Positions 8,220 through 17,278 of a DNA stretch of 64,000 nucleotides are shown in pieces. Positions within the stretch are counted from its first letter, which is position 1. Each line of letters begins with the position of its first letter. The notes under the pieces are model-generated. The model ran no database searches, was not told the DNA's origin, and saw only the letters and a list, made by a program, of their open reading frames with translations. A program made the position numbers and the translations under genes. Origin of the DNA: Pseudomonadota bacterium (GTDB taxonomy: Bacteria > Pseudomonadota > Alphaproteobacteria > Sphingomonadales > Sphingomonadaceae); the NCBI GenBank assembly GCA_023394965.1, contig JAEWZX010000034.1:14064-78063 (forward strand), given 5' to 3'.

Positions 8220-9117
8220 CGACCTCTACCTCGGGATCTGCAGCGACTTCCACGAAGTCTTCGCCGCCCCCGAGCGAATGAACATACGCTGCCAGCATCT
8301 TGATCGTCACCGGATCGAGACGATCTTTCCACTTTGGCATTACGCCCATACGCGGATTGAGTATCTGACGTTTGATTGCCTCACGGCTATCGCCACGCAG
8401 CCAGATGGCGTCGTTCAGACGCGGCGCCCCCACCTCACGACTACCTTCGCCGTTCGCACCGTGGCATGCGACGCAATTGTCGGCATAGAGCTGCTGTCCT
8501 ACCGGATTGTCCTGGGCCTTCCCACTCAGGGCGAGGACATGATCAACCAGAGCGTCGAGCTGCTTGGTATCGAACGCCCCCGCAAATGGAGGCATTATGC
8601 TCGTACGGGTCTTGTCGTCGCCTGCCTGGCGAATACCATGCTGGAGGGTGTATTCGATCGCCTTCAGATCGCCACCCCACAGCCAGTCATCGTCGTTGAG
8701 GTTGGGGTAGCCCAGCTCGTGGCTGCCCGCCGCCCCGGACCCGTGACACTGTACACAGTTCACGCGGAACGCCGCTGCACCACCAGCAACAGCCTTGCTC
8801 ATAAGATCGCTGTCTTCGGGCAGGCGCTCGACCGGGATGCGGGCCAGCTGCTCGCGGAATGTGGCTTGAGCCTGATCGGCCGCGCTCATTTCCTTGGCGA
8901 GCTGACCTCGGCTTGACCAGCCCAGCATACCTTCCGTGGCTTTGTCGAACATCGGCCATGCCGGGTAGGCAATAACATATCCGATGGCGAAGATGATCGT
9001 CAGGTAGAAGGTCCACAGCCACCATCGCGGCAGCGGCGTGTTCAGCTCTTCGATCCCATCCCACTCATGGCCGACTGTTTCAGTGCCGGTCGGTTTGTCG
9101 ATGCGCTTATTCGCCAT
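8206..9117 (-). CDS. ccoP: cbb3-type cytochrome c oxidase subunit III (dihaem cytochrome c)
   Basis: 303 residues. A single membrane anchor lies at about 32-55 (RWWLWTFYLTIIFAIGYVIA). Two class I cytochrome c domains follow, with haem sites CVQCH at 121-125 and CVACH at 215-219 and the downstream Met ligands. CcoP accepts electrons from soluble cytochrome c and passes them to CcoO. The start ATG at 9117 lies within the last codons of ccoQ (11-base overlap), and the 3' end overlaps ccoG. Confidence 0.96.
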   Translation of the reverse strand: MANKRIDKPTGTETVGHEWDGIEELNTPLPRWWLWTFYLTIIFAIGYVIAYPAWPMFDKATEGMLGWSSRGQLAKEMSAADQAQATFREQLARIPVERLPEDSDLMSKAVAGGAAAFRVNCVQCHGSGAAGSHELGYPNLNDDDWLWGGDLKAIEYTLQHGIRQAGDDKTRTSIMPPFAGAFDTKQLDALVDHVLALSGKAQDNPVGQQLYADNCVACHGANGEGSREVGAPRLNDAIWLRGDSREAIKRQILNPRMGVMPKWKDRLDPVTIKMLAAYVHSLGGGEDFVEVAADPEVEVDEQP

Positions 9118-9271
9118 CGTCTTGCCCTTCGAAAATCAGCGTTGCGGCTTCGTGGTTGCGTGTTTTAGCGCCGGGACGGAACGGCCAGGCGCACAGGCCG
9201 ACAAAAATCACCAGCATCGCGATCAACGCATAGCTGTCGGCGAAATGGCGCAGGGTTTCGTAAAAGCTCAT
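9107..9271 (-). CDS. ccoQ: cbb3-type oxidase subunit CcoQ/FixQ
   Basis: 54 residues, one membrane helix ([19 protein letters not shown]) and a basic then acidic tail. The PFRPGAK segment after the helix is the usual CcoQ layout. The ATG overlaps the ccoO stop (ATGA) and the TAA lies inside the start of ccoP. CcoQ stabilises the association of CcoP with CcoNO. Its place between ccoO and ccoP settles the identity. Confidence 0.94.
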   Translation of the reverse strand: MSFYETLRHFADSYALIAMLVIFVGLCAWPFRPGAKTRNHEAATLIFEGQDDGE

Positions 9272-10029
9272 CGGCCTTTCTCCTCAGCCAGCTCCTCCAG
9301 CGCAGCGGCGCTGTCGAAATCGACCAGCGTGCCAAGCATTTGCAGATAGGCGATCAGAGCGTCCATTTCGGTCAGCTTTTCTGGATTGCCGTCGAAGTCG
9401 CGTATTTGCGCCTTCGGATACCGTTCGGCTAGATCGCCCGGATCGAGATTGGGATTGGCCTGCGACAGCATGTCTGCTCGTGCCTGCGCAACGTCCTTGT
9501 CACTGTAAGGCACGCCGACACGGCGCAATGCGATCAGAGTGGCTGCAGGGTCACCGATGTCGAGTTTGGTTTCTTTGAGGAAGCCATACTGCGGCATTAC
9601 GCTTTCGGGCACTACGCTTTGCGGGTTGGTCAGGTGCTGCACGTGCCATTCATCCGAATAGCGGCCGCCCACGCGGGCCAAGTCCGGCCCGGTGCGCTTC
9701 GATCCCCACTGGAACGGGTGGTCGTACATAGATTCAGCCGCGAGGCTGTAATGGCCGTAGCGTTCCACCTCGTCGCGGAACGGACGGATCATCTGGCTGT
9801 GGCAAGTGTAGCAACCTTCGCGAATGTATATGTCGCGCCCCGCCTGTTCGAGCGGAGTGTACGGCCGTACCCCTTCGACCTTCTCAATCGTGTTCTCGAG
9901 GTAGAACAGAGGCGTAATCTGGACGAGGCCCCCAATAGCCACAGTCACGAAGGTCGCGACTGCCAGCAGCGTTATATTGCGTTCCAGCTTTTTATGGCCG
10001 GAAAAAGCTTCCTTGGATTTGTCGGTCAT
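9268..10029 (-). CDS. ccoO: cbb3-type cytochrome c oxidase subunit II (monohaem)
   Basis: 253 residues. An N-terminal membrane anchor lies at about 19-40, then a single haem c site [11 protein letters not shown] with CYTCH at 73-77. [21 protein letters not shown] and GVPYSDKDV are strongly conserved family segments. I start at ATG 10029, which has a GAGAGG ribosome site and lies ten bases after the ccoN stop. A longer reading from 10101 would run inside ccoN. Confidence 0.96.
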   Translation of the reverse strand: MTDKSKEAFSGHKKLERNITLLAVATFVTVAIGGLVQITPLFYLENTIEKVEGVRPYTPLEQAGRDIYIREGCYTCHSQMIRPFRDEVERYGHYSLAAESMYDHPFQWGSKRTGPDLARVGGRYSDEWHVQHLTNPQSVVPESVMPQYGFLKETKLDIGDPAATLIALRRVGVPYSDKDVAQARADMLSQANPNLDPGDLAERYPKAQIRDFDGNPEKLTEMDALIAYLQMLGTLVDFDSAAALEELAEEKGR

Positions 10030-10039
10030 AGCTGGCCTC

Positions 10040-11716
10040 TCATTCCGCCGGAACGGCGTTGGGCTGGTTTTCGACAATGGGGCGGTCTGCCTGTGGATCA
10101 TAGGCGGCGTCCTGCAAGGGCGCTTCTTCGCGCAGCTTGCCGGCCAGCGTCATCCAGATGTTGTAAGCCATGATGATCGCACCCGAGAGATACATGAGGC
10201 CACCCACGGCGCGCATGACATACATCGGGAACATGGCGGCTACACTGTCGGCGAACGACCAGACGAGATAGCCGTCAGGTCCATATTCGCGCCACATCAG
10301 ACCTTGCTGGATGCCGGCCACCCACATGCTGGCGGCGTAGATCACGATGCCGAGCGTAGCGAGCCAGAAGTGCCAGTTGATCATCCGGAGCGAATACATC
10401 CGCTCGCGCTTCCAGAGCCGGGGCACGAGGAAGTAGACGCAGGCGAATGTAATCATGCCGTTCCACCCGAGTGCACCGGAATGCACGTGGCCGATGGTCC
10501 AGTCGGTATAGTGACTGAGGCTGTTGACGCTCTTGATCGACAGCATCGGCCCTTCGAAGGTGCTCATGCCGTAAAAGGCCAGCGCCATCACCATCATGCG
10601 GATGATCGGATCGGTGCGGATCTTGTCCCAAGCGCCGTTCAGCGTCATCAGGCCGTTGATCATGCCGCCCCAGCTGGGCATCCACAGCATCACCGAGAAC
10701 ACCATGCCCAGCGTCTGCGCCCAGTCGGGCAGAGCGGTATAGTGCAGGTGGTGCGGGCCTGCCCAGATGTAGAGGAAGATCAGCGACCAGAAGTGGATGA
10801 TAGAGAGCCGATAGCTGTAGACCGGGCGTTCGGCCTGCTTGGGTACGAAGTAATACATCATCGCGAGGAAGCCCGCGGTGAGGAAGAAGCCCACAGCGTT
10901 GTGGCCGTACCACCACTGCGTCAGTGCATCCTGAACCCCGGCAAAGGCAGAGTAGCTTTTCGTTCCAAGCAGACTGACCGGCATGGCCAGATTGTTCACG
11001 ATGTGGAGCATCGCGATGGTCACGATGAAGGCCAGATAGAACCAGTTGGCGACGTAGATATGCGGTTCGTTACGCTTTGCGAGCGTGCCGACGAAAACGA
11101 TGAAATATGCGACCCAGACGATCGTCAGCCACAGGTCCACATACCATTCCGGTTCGGCGTATTCCTTCGACTGAGAAATTCCCAGAAGATAGCCGGTTGC
11201 CGCCAGCACGATAAACAGCTGGTACCCCCAGAACACGAAGCGGGCGAGGCTCGGAAAAGCGAGCTGAGTGCGGCACGTGCGCTGCACCACATAAAAACTA
11301 GTGGCAAGCAACGCATTGCCGCCGAAGGCGAAAATTACTGCACTAGTATGCAGCGGGCGCACCCGGCCGAAATTGAGGTATGGTTCGAAATTGAGCTGCG
11401 GAAAGGCGAGTTGAGTGGCGATAAACACCCCAGCAAGCAAACCGGAAAGCCCCCAGAACATAGTCGCGATAACGCCCCAGCGAATGACGTCGTCGTCATA
11501 GCGTGAAGGACCTTCGGGCATCTTGAAGAAGCCCTGTACCTTGCCCATTGGGTCGTAGCGGGATGCGCTCAACCAGATCATCACAAATGCCACGATACCG
11601 ACAATGGTGGCGTGGGCTGCGAATCCGCTGTCAGGGGTTGCAGCCACAGCTGCTATTGCGGCGAGCATGATCAGGAACCACAGGCCAATTCGGCCCAGTG
11701 CGGCTTCAGCGTGCAT
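10040..11716 (-). CDS. ccoN: cbb3-type cytochrome c oxidase subunit I (catalytic)
   Basis: 558-residue polytopic membrane protein that reduces oxygen to water and pumps protons with high oxygen affinity. [15 protein letters not shown] carries the low-spin haem ligand region, [10 protein letters not shown] a CuB His and the Tyr that is cross-linked in this family, GPHHLHY the other CuB histidines and [12 protein letters not shown] the haem ligands. An FNR-type box sits 54-67 bases before the ATG, and a GGAG ribosome site is present. It heads the ccoNOQP operon and probably the maturation genes too. Confidence 0.97.
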   Translation of the reverse strand: MHAEAALGRIGLWFLIMLAAIAAVAATPDSGFAAHATIVGIVAFVMIWLSASRYDPMGKVQGFFKMPEGPSRYDDDVIRWGVIATMFWGLSGLLAGVFIATQLAFPQLNFEPYLNFGRVRPLHTSAVIFAFGGNALLATSFYVVQRTCRTQLAFPSLARFVFWGYQLFIVLAATGYLLGISQSKEYAEPEWYVDLWLTIVWVAYFIVFVGTLAKRNEPHIYVANWFYLAFIVTIAMLHIVNNLAMPVSLLGTKSYSAFAGVQDALTQWWYGHNAVGFFLTAGFLAMMYYFVPKQAERPVYSYRLSIIHFWSLIFLYIWAGPHHLHYTALPDWAQTLGMVFSVMLWMPSWGGMINGLMTLNGAWDKIRTDPIIRMMVMALAFYGMSTFEGPMLSIKSVNSLSHYTDWTIGHVHSGALGWNGMITFACVYFLVPRLWKRERMYSLRMINWHFWLATLGIVIYAASMWVAGIQQGLMWREYGPDGYLVWSFADSVAAMFPMYVMRAVGGLMYLSGAIIMAYNIWMTLAGKLREEAPLQDAAYDPQADRPIVENQPNAVPAE

Positions 11717-11769
11717 TAGGGGTCTCCGTCCTTTTATCCGATGCCTAATCCGTCACCAGGCCGGTTGCA

Positions 11770-11783
11770 TTGATCTGGATCAA
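11770..11783 (-). promoter_or_regulatory. FNR/FixK-type box of the ccoN promoter
   Basis: TTGATCTGGATCAA is a perfect match to TTGAT-N4-ATCAA. Its centre at 11776.5 would put the start of transcription near 11735 for a class II promoter, leaving a leader of about 19 bases with a GGAG ribosome site before ccoN. It lies between the 3' end of the regulator gene and ccoN. Confidence 0.85.
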
Positions 11784-11797
11784 TTCGATAAAAGATT

Positions 11798-12499
11798 TCA
11801 TGTGGTTTCGTGAAGGTAGCCGGCGGATGTCCTGAGCCCGGCAAGGTTGCGCAGTTCAATGCCCGATCGACCGACGGTTGCAATCAGACCTGCATCGCGC
11901 AGCAGGCTGAGCTGCCGACTGACCGTTTCAATCGTCAGGCCCAGGCTTTCCGCGATATCGCGGCGCGACATCGGCAGATCTAAACAGGGCAAGCCGTCGT
12001 CATCGATGCCTATGCGTTCAGCCATGGCTAGCAGGAACACGGCGACTCGTTCCCCTGCTGTTTTCGTTCCGAGAGCGATGGTCTTTTCTCTATATCGCGT
12101 CAGCGATACGTAGGAGTGCTCAAGCAGGTGTCGAAGGGTCTTGGCTTCGTTGGCGGCAAGGTCGAGAAGCTCGTCGGAGCTCAGCGACATCACTTCACAA
12201 TCCGACAGAGCGCAGACCGAATAGGAATAGTTCCCGCGTTCCGGGATGGAGAAAATATCGCCCGTAAAGTTGAAGCCGACAATCTGATCGCGCGACTTTG
12301 AAACATGGGCGACCAGCTTTGTGGCCCCTTTTGAGACAAAAACGAGCTGAGAATGGGCGTGATCGAACTCAAGCGCACGATCTTTCTCCAGCACAGTAAC
12401 CCGCGCCAGCAACCGAAAGCGGTCGCGGACTTTCCCAGACGGGTTATCCGGAAAGATTCGCGCTGCGAACCGATCGAAGGTTGACGGGAGCTCAGTCAT
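11798..12499 (-). CDS. Crp/Fnr-family regulator, FixK-like (no Fe-S cysteines)
   Basis: 233 residues from ATG 12499. It has a cyclic-nucleotide-binding fold (about 20-120), a dimer helix, and a winged helix with MSRRDIAESLGLT and the recognition helix ETVSRQLSLLR. The E-x-x-S-R residues (191, 194, 195) are the FNR/FixK type that reads TTGAT half-sites. The N-terminal Cys cluster of oxygen-sensing FNR is absent; the only cysteines lie in SVCALSDCEV and GLPCLDL. It is therefore more like FixK than FNR, and oxygen sensing probably lies elsewhere. An ATG at 12508 is an alternative start. It sits beside the cbb3 genes it probably controls and has its own box at 12534. Confidence 0.88.
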   Translation of the reverse strand: MTELPSTFDRFAARIFPDNPSGKVRDRFRLLARVTVLEKDRALEFDHAHSQLVFVSKGATKLVAHVSKSRDQIVGFNFTGDIFSIPERGNYSYSVCALSDCEVMSLSSDELLDLAANEAKTLRHLLEHSYVSLTRYREKTIALGTKTAGERVAVFLLAMAERIGIDDDGLPCLDLPMSRRDIAESLGLTIETVSRQLSLLRDAGLIATVGRSGIELRNLAGLRTSAGYLHETT

Positions 12500-12533
12500 G
12501 AACCCCATTTCGGGAAAAACGCGTTCGGAATCT

Positions 12534-12547
12534 TTGATCGAGATCAA
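12534..12547. promoter_or_regulatory. FNR/FixK-type box shared by the regulator and ompW
   Basis: TTGATCGAGATCAA is a perfect consensus box in the divergent region. For the minus strand a class II start would fall at 12499, exactly the A of the regulator ATG. For the plus strand it would fall near 12582, giving ompW a leader of about 60 bases. The site could serve autoregulation and ompW control together. Confidence 0.82.
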
Positions 12548-12642
12548 TGAAGCGCGCAATCTCAACGACCATTGGAAGACTAGGCGCAGCAAACATCCTG
12601 GGTCGCATGAGGCGACCGCTGCTGCGAAGAAGGAACCGGAAA

Positions 12643-13311
12643 ATGAACAGATTGCTCGCGGTCGCTCTCGCCGGCGTGGCAATGATTGCCACCCCCGCCC
12701 AGGCGCAAGAAGCTCAGGGCAAGCTTCAGGTTAAGGTACTCGGTACTTACGTCGCAACCGATGGCAAGATCACCGATGTCAATACCGATATTGTAGGGCT
12801 GCCGGCTACGCTCCAGACGGAGGCAAACGACAATTTCGTACCTACTCTGGCTGTTGAATATTTCATCACGCCGAACGTGTCGATCGAGACGATTTGCTGC
12901 GTCACTCAGCATGACGTCGATGCGGTCGCCGGGCTTCCCGGTGCGGAACTGGTGTCGGATGCGAAGGTGATTCCCGCGACTTTCACTGCCAAATATCACT
13001 TCGATCTTGGGGAAGCGAAACCCTACGTCGGGGCGGGTGCCACTTATTTCTGGTGGGTCGATGTCGATCCGGGCGCGGCGACATTGCCGCTTGGGGTAAC
13101 CCGTACCACGCTGTCAGACGAGCTGGGCTTTGTGCTGCAGGGCGGCATCGATATTCCGGTGAACAGCATGGGCTTGTCTCTGTCGCTCGACGCCAAGCGC
13201 TACTTTGTCGACACGACTGCGCGCTGGTATGCCGGGGACACTCTGGCGATCGAAACGGAGCACAAGCTCGACCCCTGGGTACTCAGCGCGGGCCTGGCCT
13301 TCCGCTTCTAA
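12643..13311 (+). CDS. ompW: OmpW-family outer-membrane beta-barrel
   Basis: 222 residues from ATG 12643, which has an AAGGA ribosome site; an upstream in-frame start at 12547 would fall on the FNR-type box and is unlikely. The signal peptide is cleaved after about residue 21 (ATPAQA). The mature protein is an eight-strand barrel with PNVSIETIC, AKYHFDLGEAKPYVGAGATYF and a terminal Phe in LAFRF, all OmpW marks. In enterobacteria OmpW is raised during low-oxygen growth through FNR; the box at 12534 suggests the same here. A strong terminator follows at 13351. Confidence 0.92.
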   Translation: MNRLLAVALAGVAMIATPAQAQEAQGKLQVKVLGTYVATDGKITDVNTDIVGLPATLQTEANDNFVPTLAVEYFITPNVSIETICCVTQHDVDAVAGLPGAELVSDAKVIPATFTAKYHFDLGEAKPYVGAGATYFWWVDVDPGAATLPLGVTRTTLSDELGFVLQGGIDIPVNSMGLSLSLDAKRYFVDTTARWYAGDTLAIETEHKLDPWVLSAGLAFRF

Positions 13312-13350
13312 CCCTTCAACGCTTTCGGTAGTCATCTCGCTACTGCCAGT

Positions 13351-13390
13351 TCGATCCTCGAGCGCATGCGCTCGGGGATCGAGTCATTTT
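13351..13390 (+). terminator. Rho-independent terminator after ompW
   Basis: Near-perfect 16-base inverted repeat at 13351-13382 (arms TCGATCCTCGAGCGCA and TGCGCTCGGGGATCGA, one G-T wobble) followed by GTCATTTTTG. It lies 40 bases after the ompW stop. Confidence 0.8.
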
Positions 13391-13555
13391 TGTAATAATC
13401 TGTCGTACTGATTGGTCGTGATAGGGGGCAGTTCCTGCCAGCCTCGCGACGAATACCGTTTTCGTTCAGACGGCCGTGTTTCTCGCAGTCTTTATCAAAC
13501 ATGGTTGCGTCGATAGAATGTGTGTTGCAAACCCAGCCTTGCTTTTCGGTGCCCT

Positions 13556-14596
13556 CTAACTTTTCGGCGGGGCAGTAGATCCGCGAATTATCAATTCGTG
13601 AGGGTGATCGCCGCGATGAGATTGAATGGCCGCTTTTTCGGTGTCGCTAGTCCTTTCTGCCTCAAGCGAAGCAATGAGGCGGTCTGTCGCGTCCCACGCC
13701 ATCTGCATAACAGGTTGACGAATAGTGGTAAGCTGCGGCCATGCTGTGCGGGCCACTTCGGAATCGTCGAAACCGACGACCGAAATATCGTTCGGCACGG
13801 AGAAGCCGTGGTCTCGTACGGCTGCCATAGCAGCAACTGCCATATCGTCGTTCTGCGCGAGGATGGCGGTTGGCGCTGGTGTCTTGCGTAGAAGATATTC
13901 TGCAGCAGCGTATCCGACATCATATGTGAAATCGCCTGTGGCTATTAGATTTTCGTCGATCGAGCAGTTCGCTGCAGCGAATGCACAGCGATAACCCTTC
14001 AGACGGGCCGCGCTGGCTGCGTGCGAAGGATCGCCCATAATAATTCCAATGCGGCGGTGCCCCAGGGACAAAAGGTGGGCGGCGACGGCTTCGCCAGCGC
14101 CTACCTCATCCATAGCCAGTACAATTCCGCGATCCATTGCGCGATGGGGAGTGATCCGGGCATAGGGCAATTTCTGCTTATCCAGCATTGCCAGAATTTC
14201 ATCCTGATCACAGGCAGGCGGGGCGAGTATCACACCGTCAAGCCCGGCTCGCATGAGCAGTCGGCCAAATTCGTCGGGGCGGTTTGCGACATCACGGAAC
14301 GGGAGGACCACCAGCCGGTAACGCGAGTCCTCCAGTCGTGACAGCGCACCGTTCTGTAATTCAACGACATAGCTGGGACTGGGGCGCTCATACGTCAGAC
14401 CGATCAGAAAGCTGCGTCTGGCTATCAGGCTCTGAGCGGCAATGTTTGGGTGATAATCAAGCGTTCGAGCGGCGGCCTTTACCCGTTCGCGGGCATCCGA
14501 GCTCACATGTGGCGCATTGTTTAATGCGCGTGAAACAGTCTTGATCGAAACTCCGGCAAGGTTGGCGACATCGACGATCGTTGAGCGTTTTGAAAT
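13556..14596 (-). CDS. LacI-family transcriptional repressor
   Basis: Sugar-responsive repressor, about 346 residues. The N-terminal helix-turn-helix reads KRSTIVDVANLAGVSIKTVS (residues 3-22) followed by RALNN, the LacI signature. The rest is a periplasmic-binding-protein-like domain with FLIGLTYE, LDGVILAPP and DISVVGFDD. Start choice: a GGGAGG ribosome site lies seven bases before an ATT codon at 14596-14594, exactly where LacI proteins begin. In-frame ATGs at 14653 and 14704 have no ribosome site and would add 19 and 36 untypical residues. It is divergent from the GH3 gene and probably represses it through the repeats at 14687-14727. Confidence 0.9.
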   Translation of the reverse strand: MSKRSTIVDVANLAGVSIKTVSRALNNAPHVSSDARERVKAAARTLDYHPNIAAQSLIARRSFLIGLTYERPSPSYVVELQNGALSRLEDSRYRLVVLPFRDVANRPDEFGRLLMRAGLDGVILAPPACDQDEILAMLDKQKLPYARITPHRAMDRGIVLAMDEVGAGEAVAAHLLSLGHRRIGIIMGDPSHAASAARLKGYRCAFAAANCSIDENLIATGDFTYDVGYAAAEYLLRKTPAPTAILAQNDDMAVAAMAAVRDHGFSVPNDISVVGFDDSEVARTAWPQLTTIRQPVMQMAWDATDRLIASLEAERTSDTEKAAIQSHRGDHPHELIIRGSTAPPKS

Positions 14597-14686
14597 AAGC
14601 CAACCTCCCAGAATACATTGGTGCGTCACCTGAATCGACCACCTCCTGCGCATGATTAGCGTGTCGCTTGACTTGTGTCGATGTGC

Positions 14687-14727
14687 GACGGTAAACGCTG
14701 TCATGAGAGACGGTAAACGTTGTCATG
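14687..14727. promoter_or_regulatory. Tandem operator-like repeats between lacI-type regulator and GH3 gene
   Basis: GACGGTAAACGCTGTCATG at 14687-14705 is repeated as GACGGTAAACGTTGTCATG at 14709-14727, a 22-base spacing or two helix turns. The second copy is centred on AACGTT, the kind of core LacI-family proteins bind. A possible -35 (TTGACT, 14668-14673) puts the first copy at the -10 position of the GH3 promoter. Confidence 0.55.
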
Positions 14728-14747
14728 GTTTTGAGGGGAGGGGCTTT

Positions 14748-17243
14748 GTGAAGCGTAGACGCGCGACATTATTTCGGACTGTCGTTGGAGTTGCCATGTA
14801 TGCCGCGATGACGGCTGCGCCTCTGGCAGCTGAACCGAATCACCCAGCCGTGGCCGATCCGGAGCGCTGGCCTGCCCTCAGTATAACGCCACCGCTCGAC
14901 CCAGAGGTGGAAAGCCGGATCGATACGCTTATCGCGCAAATGTCGCTCGATCAGAAAGTCGGTCAGATAATCCAGGCGGACATTGGTAGCGTTACTCCGG
15001 AGGACGTGCACCGTTATCATCTCGGCTCGATCCTCAATGGGGGAAATTCCACTCCTAGCGGGAAGTACAATGCCCCTGCCGCCGAATGGCTGGATGCGGC
15101 GGACGCCTTTTACGCGGCGTCGATGAAGCCGAGGGGAAGGTTGCCGCGTATCCCGGTGATATGGGGAAGTGACGCGGTTCATGGGCACAACAACATTGTC
15201 GGTGCCACCCTGTTTCCGCACAACATCGGTCTTGGTGCCGCCAATGATCCGGAGTTGATAAGACGAATCGGGGAGGTGACCGCGATCGAAATGCGGGTGA
15301 CCGGGCTCGACTGGACTTTTGCACCTACACTTGCGGTCGTACGGGACGATCGCTGGGGGCGGACTTACGAGGGATTCGGTGAGACGCCGGAGATCGCTAC
15401 CTCTTATGCCGCCCCGCTGATCGAGGGGCTGCAGGGCAAGCTGGGCGACGACGATTGGCTGCGTGGCCCGCACATTGTGGCCACGGCCAAGCATTTCCTC
15501 GGCGACGGAGGAACTGCCGGTGGCAAGGATCAGGGGGATGCTCGGATCGATGAAGATAGCCTCCGCGATCTCTTCAGTCCGCCGTATCTGCCGGCGATCG
15601 AGGCCGGTGTGCAATCGATAATGGTCAGTTTCTCCAGCTGGAACGGGACCAAGATGCACGGCAACAAGTCTTTGCTGTCCGGGGTCGTGAAAGAACGCTG
15701 GAACTTCACCGGTTTCCTAGTCGGTGATTGGAACGGCCATGGTCAGGTTGCCGGGTGTACCGTCACTGATTGCGCTTCATCCATTGAGGCAGGCCTCGAC
15801 ATGTTCATGGCGCCCGATAGCTGGAAGGGCCTTTACGAGGCCACCCTGGCGGATGCCCGCGTCGGCACGCTGCCGATGGACCGGTTGGATGATGCGGTGC
15901 GGCGGATACTGCGGGTCAAGCTGCGGGCGGGGCTGTTTGAAGCGGGTAAGCCGTCGTCCCGGCCTTATGCCGGAGAGTTCGAGCGTCTGGGCAGTGCCGA
16001 CCATCGGGCCGTGGCGCGCGAAGCTGTGCGGAAGTCTCTCGTACTTCTCAAGAACAATGGTGGCGTGCTGCCACTTGATGCTGGCACCAATGTGCTTGTC
16101 GCTGGTGATGGGGCCGACAACCTCACTAAGCAGACGGGCGGCTGGACGTTGAGCTGGCAGGGTACCGGTACAACACGGTCGGATTTCCCCAACGCAGAAT
16201 CGATATGGGAAGGCATCAAGGCCGCAGTGAACGAGGCGGGCGGTACTGCCACACTATCGGTCGATGGTGTCTATTCGAGCAAGCCGGATGTCGGGATCGT
16301 GGTCTTTGGAGAAGATCCTTATGCAGAATTCCAGGGCGACCGCCCGGATGTGGGATACGACGATGCCAAGAATCTGAACTTGTTGCGTTCTCTTCGTGAG
16401 GCGGGAATTCCGACTGTGTCGGTCTTCCTCTCTGGCCGGGCAATGTGGGTTAACCCGTTTCTCAACGCTTCCGATGCCTTTGTAGCCGCGTGGCTTCCGG
16501 GTTCCGAAGGGGCAGGCGTTTCGGATATGCTTTTCGGTAAGGCCGAATTTACCGGGAAACTGTCCTATAGTTGGCCCCGGTCAAGCGATCAGACCAGCGT
16601 CAATGTGGGTGATGCGGATTATGACCCGCTCTTTCCCTACGGCTATGGTCTGACAACTTCCGAAAAAGGCGAGATTGATCAGCTGCCGGAAGATCGCGCC
16701 AGCGCCGCGCCAGCGGATGAAAACGCCCTGTTCGTCGCTGGACGACCGGGCGCGGGTCGGAAGCTTCTTATCGGTTCGCCCGATAATCTCGCCACAAATC
16801 CGGCACCGGAATTGATCACAGCACAAGGCGCGGATCGCAATGCTCAGGAAGATTCGATCCGTTTGCGCTGGCGCGGCAATGGTAGAGCCGCGGCTGCCAT
16901 AGTTCAGGACCATTCGGTCGATCTCACACGCCAATCCAACGGAGGCCTTGCGCTGGAACTGGAGTTCAAGGTCGATACTTCGCCCACTGCAGACGTCGAC
17001 CTCGTGATGAGCTGCGGTGAAGGGTGTGTCGGCGGATTTGGTTTGCGTACGCTGCTTAGCAAGGCCGCCGAAACCGGACAGTGGACACGCGCATCATTCC
17101 CGCTGAACTGTTTCGCACAGGCGGGCGTCGACATGAGCCGTGTCGGTGCGCCACTAATGGTGGTCACTGACGGAGAGTTAGACATCACACTTGCCTCAGC
17201 GCGGATCGTTGCGCCGGCAGGCTCACCACTTTCATGCAAGTAG
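14748..17243 (+). CDS. Glycoside hydrolase family 3 exo-beta-glucosidase (ExoP-like), exported
   Basis: 831 residues from GTG 14748, chosen because a strong GAGGGGAGGGG ribosome site precedes it and a signal peptide begins there (RTVVGVAMYAAMTAAPLAA). The GH3 N-domain has RWGRTYEGFGE (202-212), the KHF dyad in TAKHFLGDGGT (about 247-257) and the nucleophile Asp327 in VGDWNGHG. The GH3 C-domain follows with PYGYGL near residue 630. The last ~150 residues match the beta-sandwich found at the end of marine exo-1,3/1,4-beta-glucanase ExoP. It likely trims glucose from beta-glucans in the periplasm or at the cell surface. The TonB receptor gene follows at once. Confidence 0.92.
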   Translation: MKRRRATLFRTVVGVAMYAAMTAAPLAAEPNHPAVADPERWPALSITPPLDPEVESRIDTLIAQMSLDQKVGQIIQADIGSVTPEDVHRYHLGSILNGGNSTPSGKYNAPAAEWLDAADAFYAASMKPRGRLPRIPVIWGSDAVHGHNNIVGATLFPHNIGLGAANDPELIRRIGEVTAIEMRVTGLDWTFAPTLAVVRDDRWGRTYEGFGETPEIATSYAAPLIEGLQGKLGDDDWLRGPHIVATAKHFLGDGGTAGGKDQGDARIDEDSLRDLFSPPYLPAIEAGVQSIMVSFSSWNGTKMHGNKSLLSGVVKERWNFTGFLVGDWNGHGQVAGCTVTDCASSIEAGLDMFMAPDSWKGLYEATLADARVGTLPMDRLDDAVRRILRVKLRAGLFEAGKPSSRPYAGEFERLGSADHRAVAREAVRKSLVLLKNNGGVLPLDAGTNVLVAGDGADNLTKQTGGWTLSWQGTGTTRSDFPNAESIWEGIKAAVNEAGGTATLSVDGVYSSKPDVGIVVFGEDPYAEFQGDRPDVGYDDAKNLNLLRSLREAGIPTVSVFLSGRAMWVNPFLNASDAFVAAWLPGSEGAGVSDMLFGKAEFTGKLSYSWPRSSDQTSVNVGDADYDPLFPYGYGLTTSEKGEIDQLPEDRASAAPADENALFVAGRPGAGRKLLIGSPDNLATNPAPELITAQGADRNAQEDSIRLRWRGNGRAAAAIVQDHSVDLTRQSNGGLALELEFKVDTSPTADVDLVMSCGEGCVGGFGLRTLLSKAAETGQWTRASFPLNCFAQAGVDMSRVGAPLMVVTDGELDITLASARIVAPAGSPLSCK

Positions 17244-17278
17244 ATAGGCCACATCAGCTCGGCCGCAGGGAGGATACA

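Noticed and set aside
9977..11506. 509-codon plus-strand frame opposite ccoN/ccoO
   Set aside because: His- and Arg-rich composition typical of an antisense shadow; overlaps two well-defined oxidase genes.
12500..12682. N-terminal extension of the FixK-like protein with three Cys
   Set aside because: It would place the FNR-type box inside the coding region and overlap the ompW leader; the Cys spacing does not match FNR.
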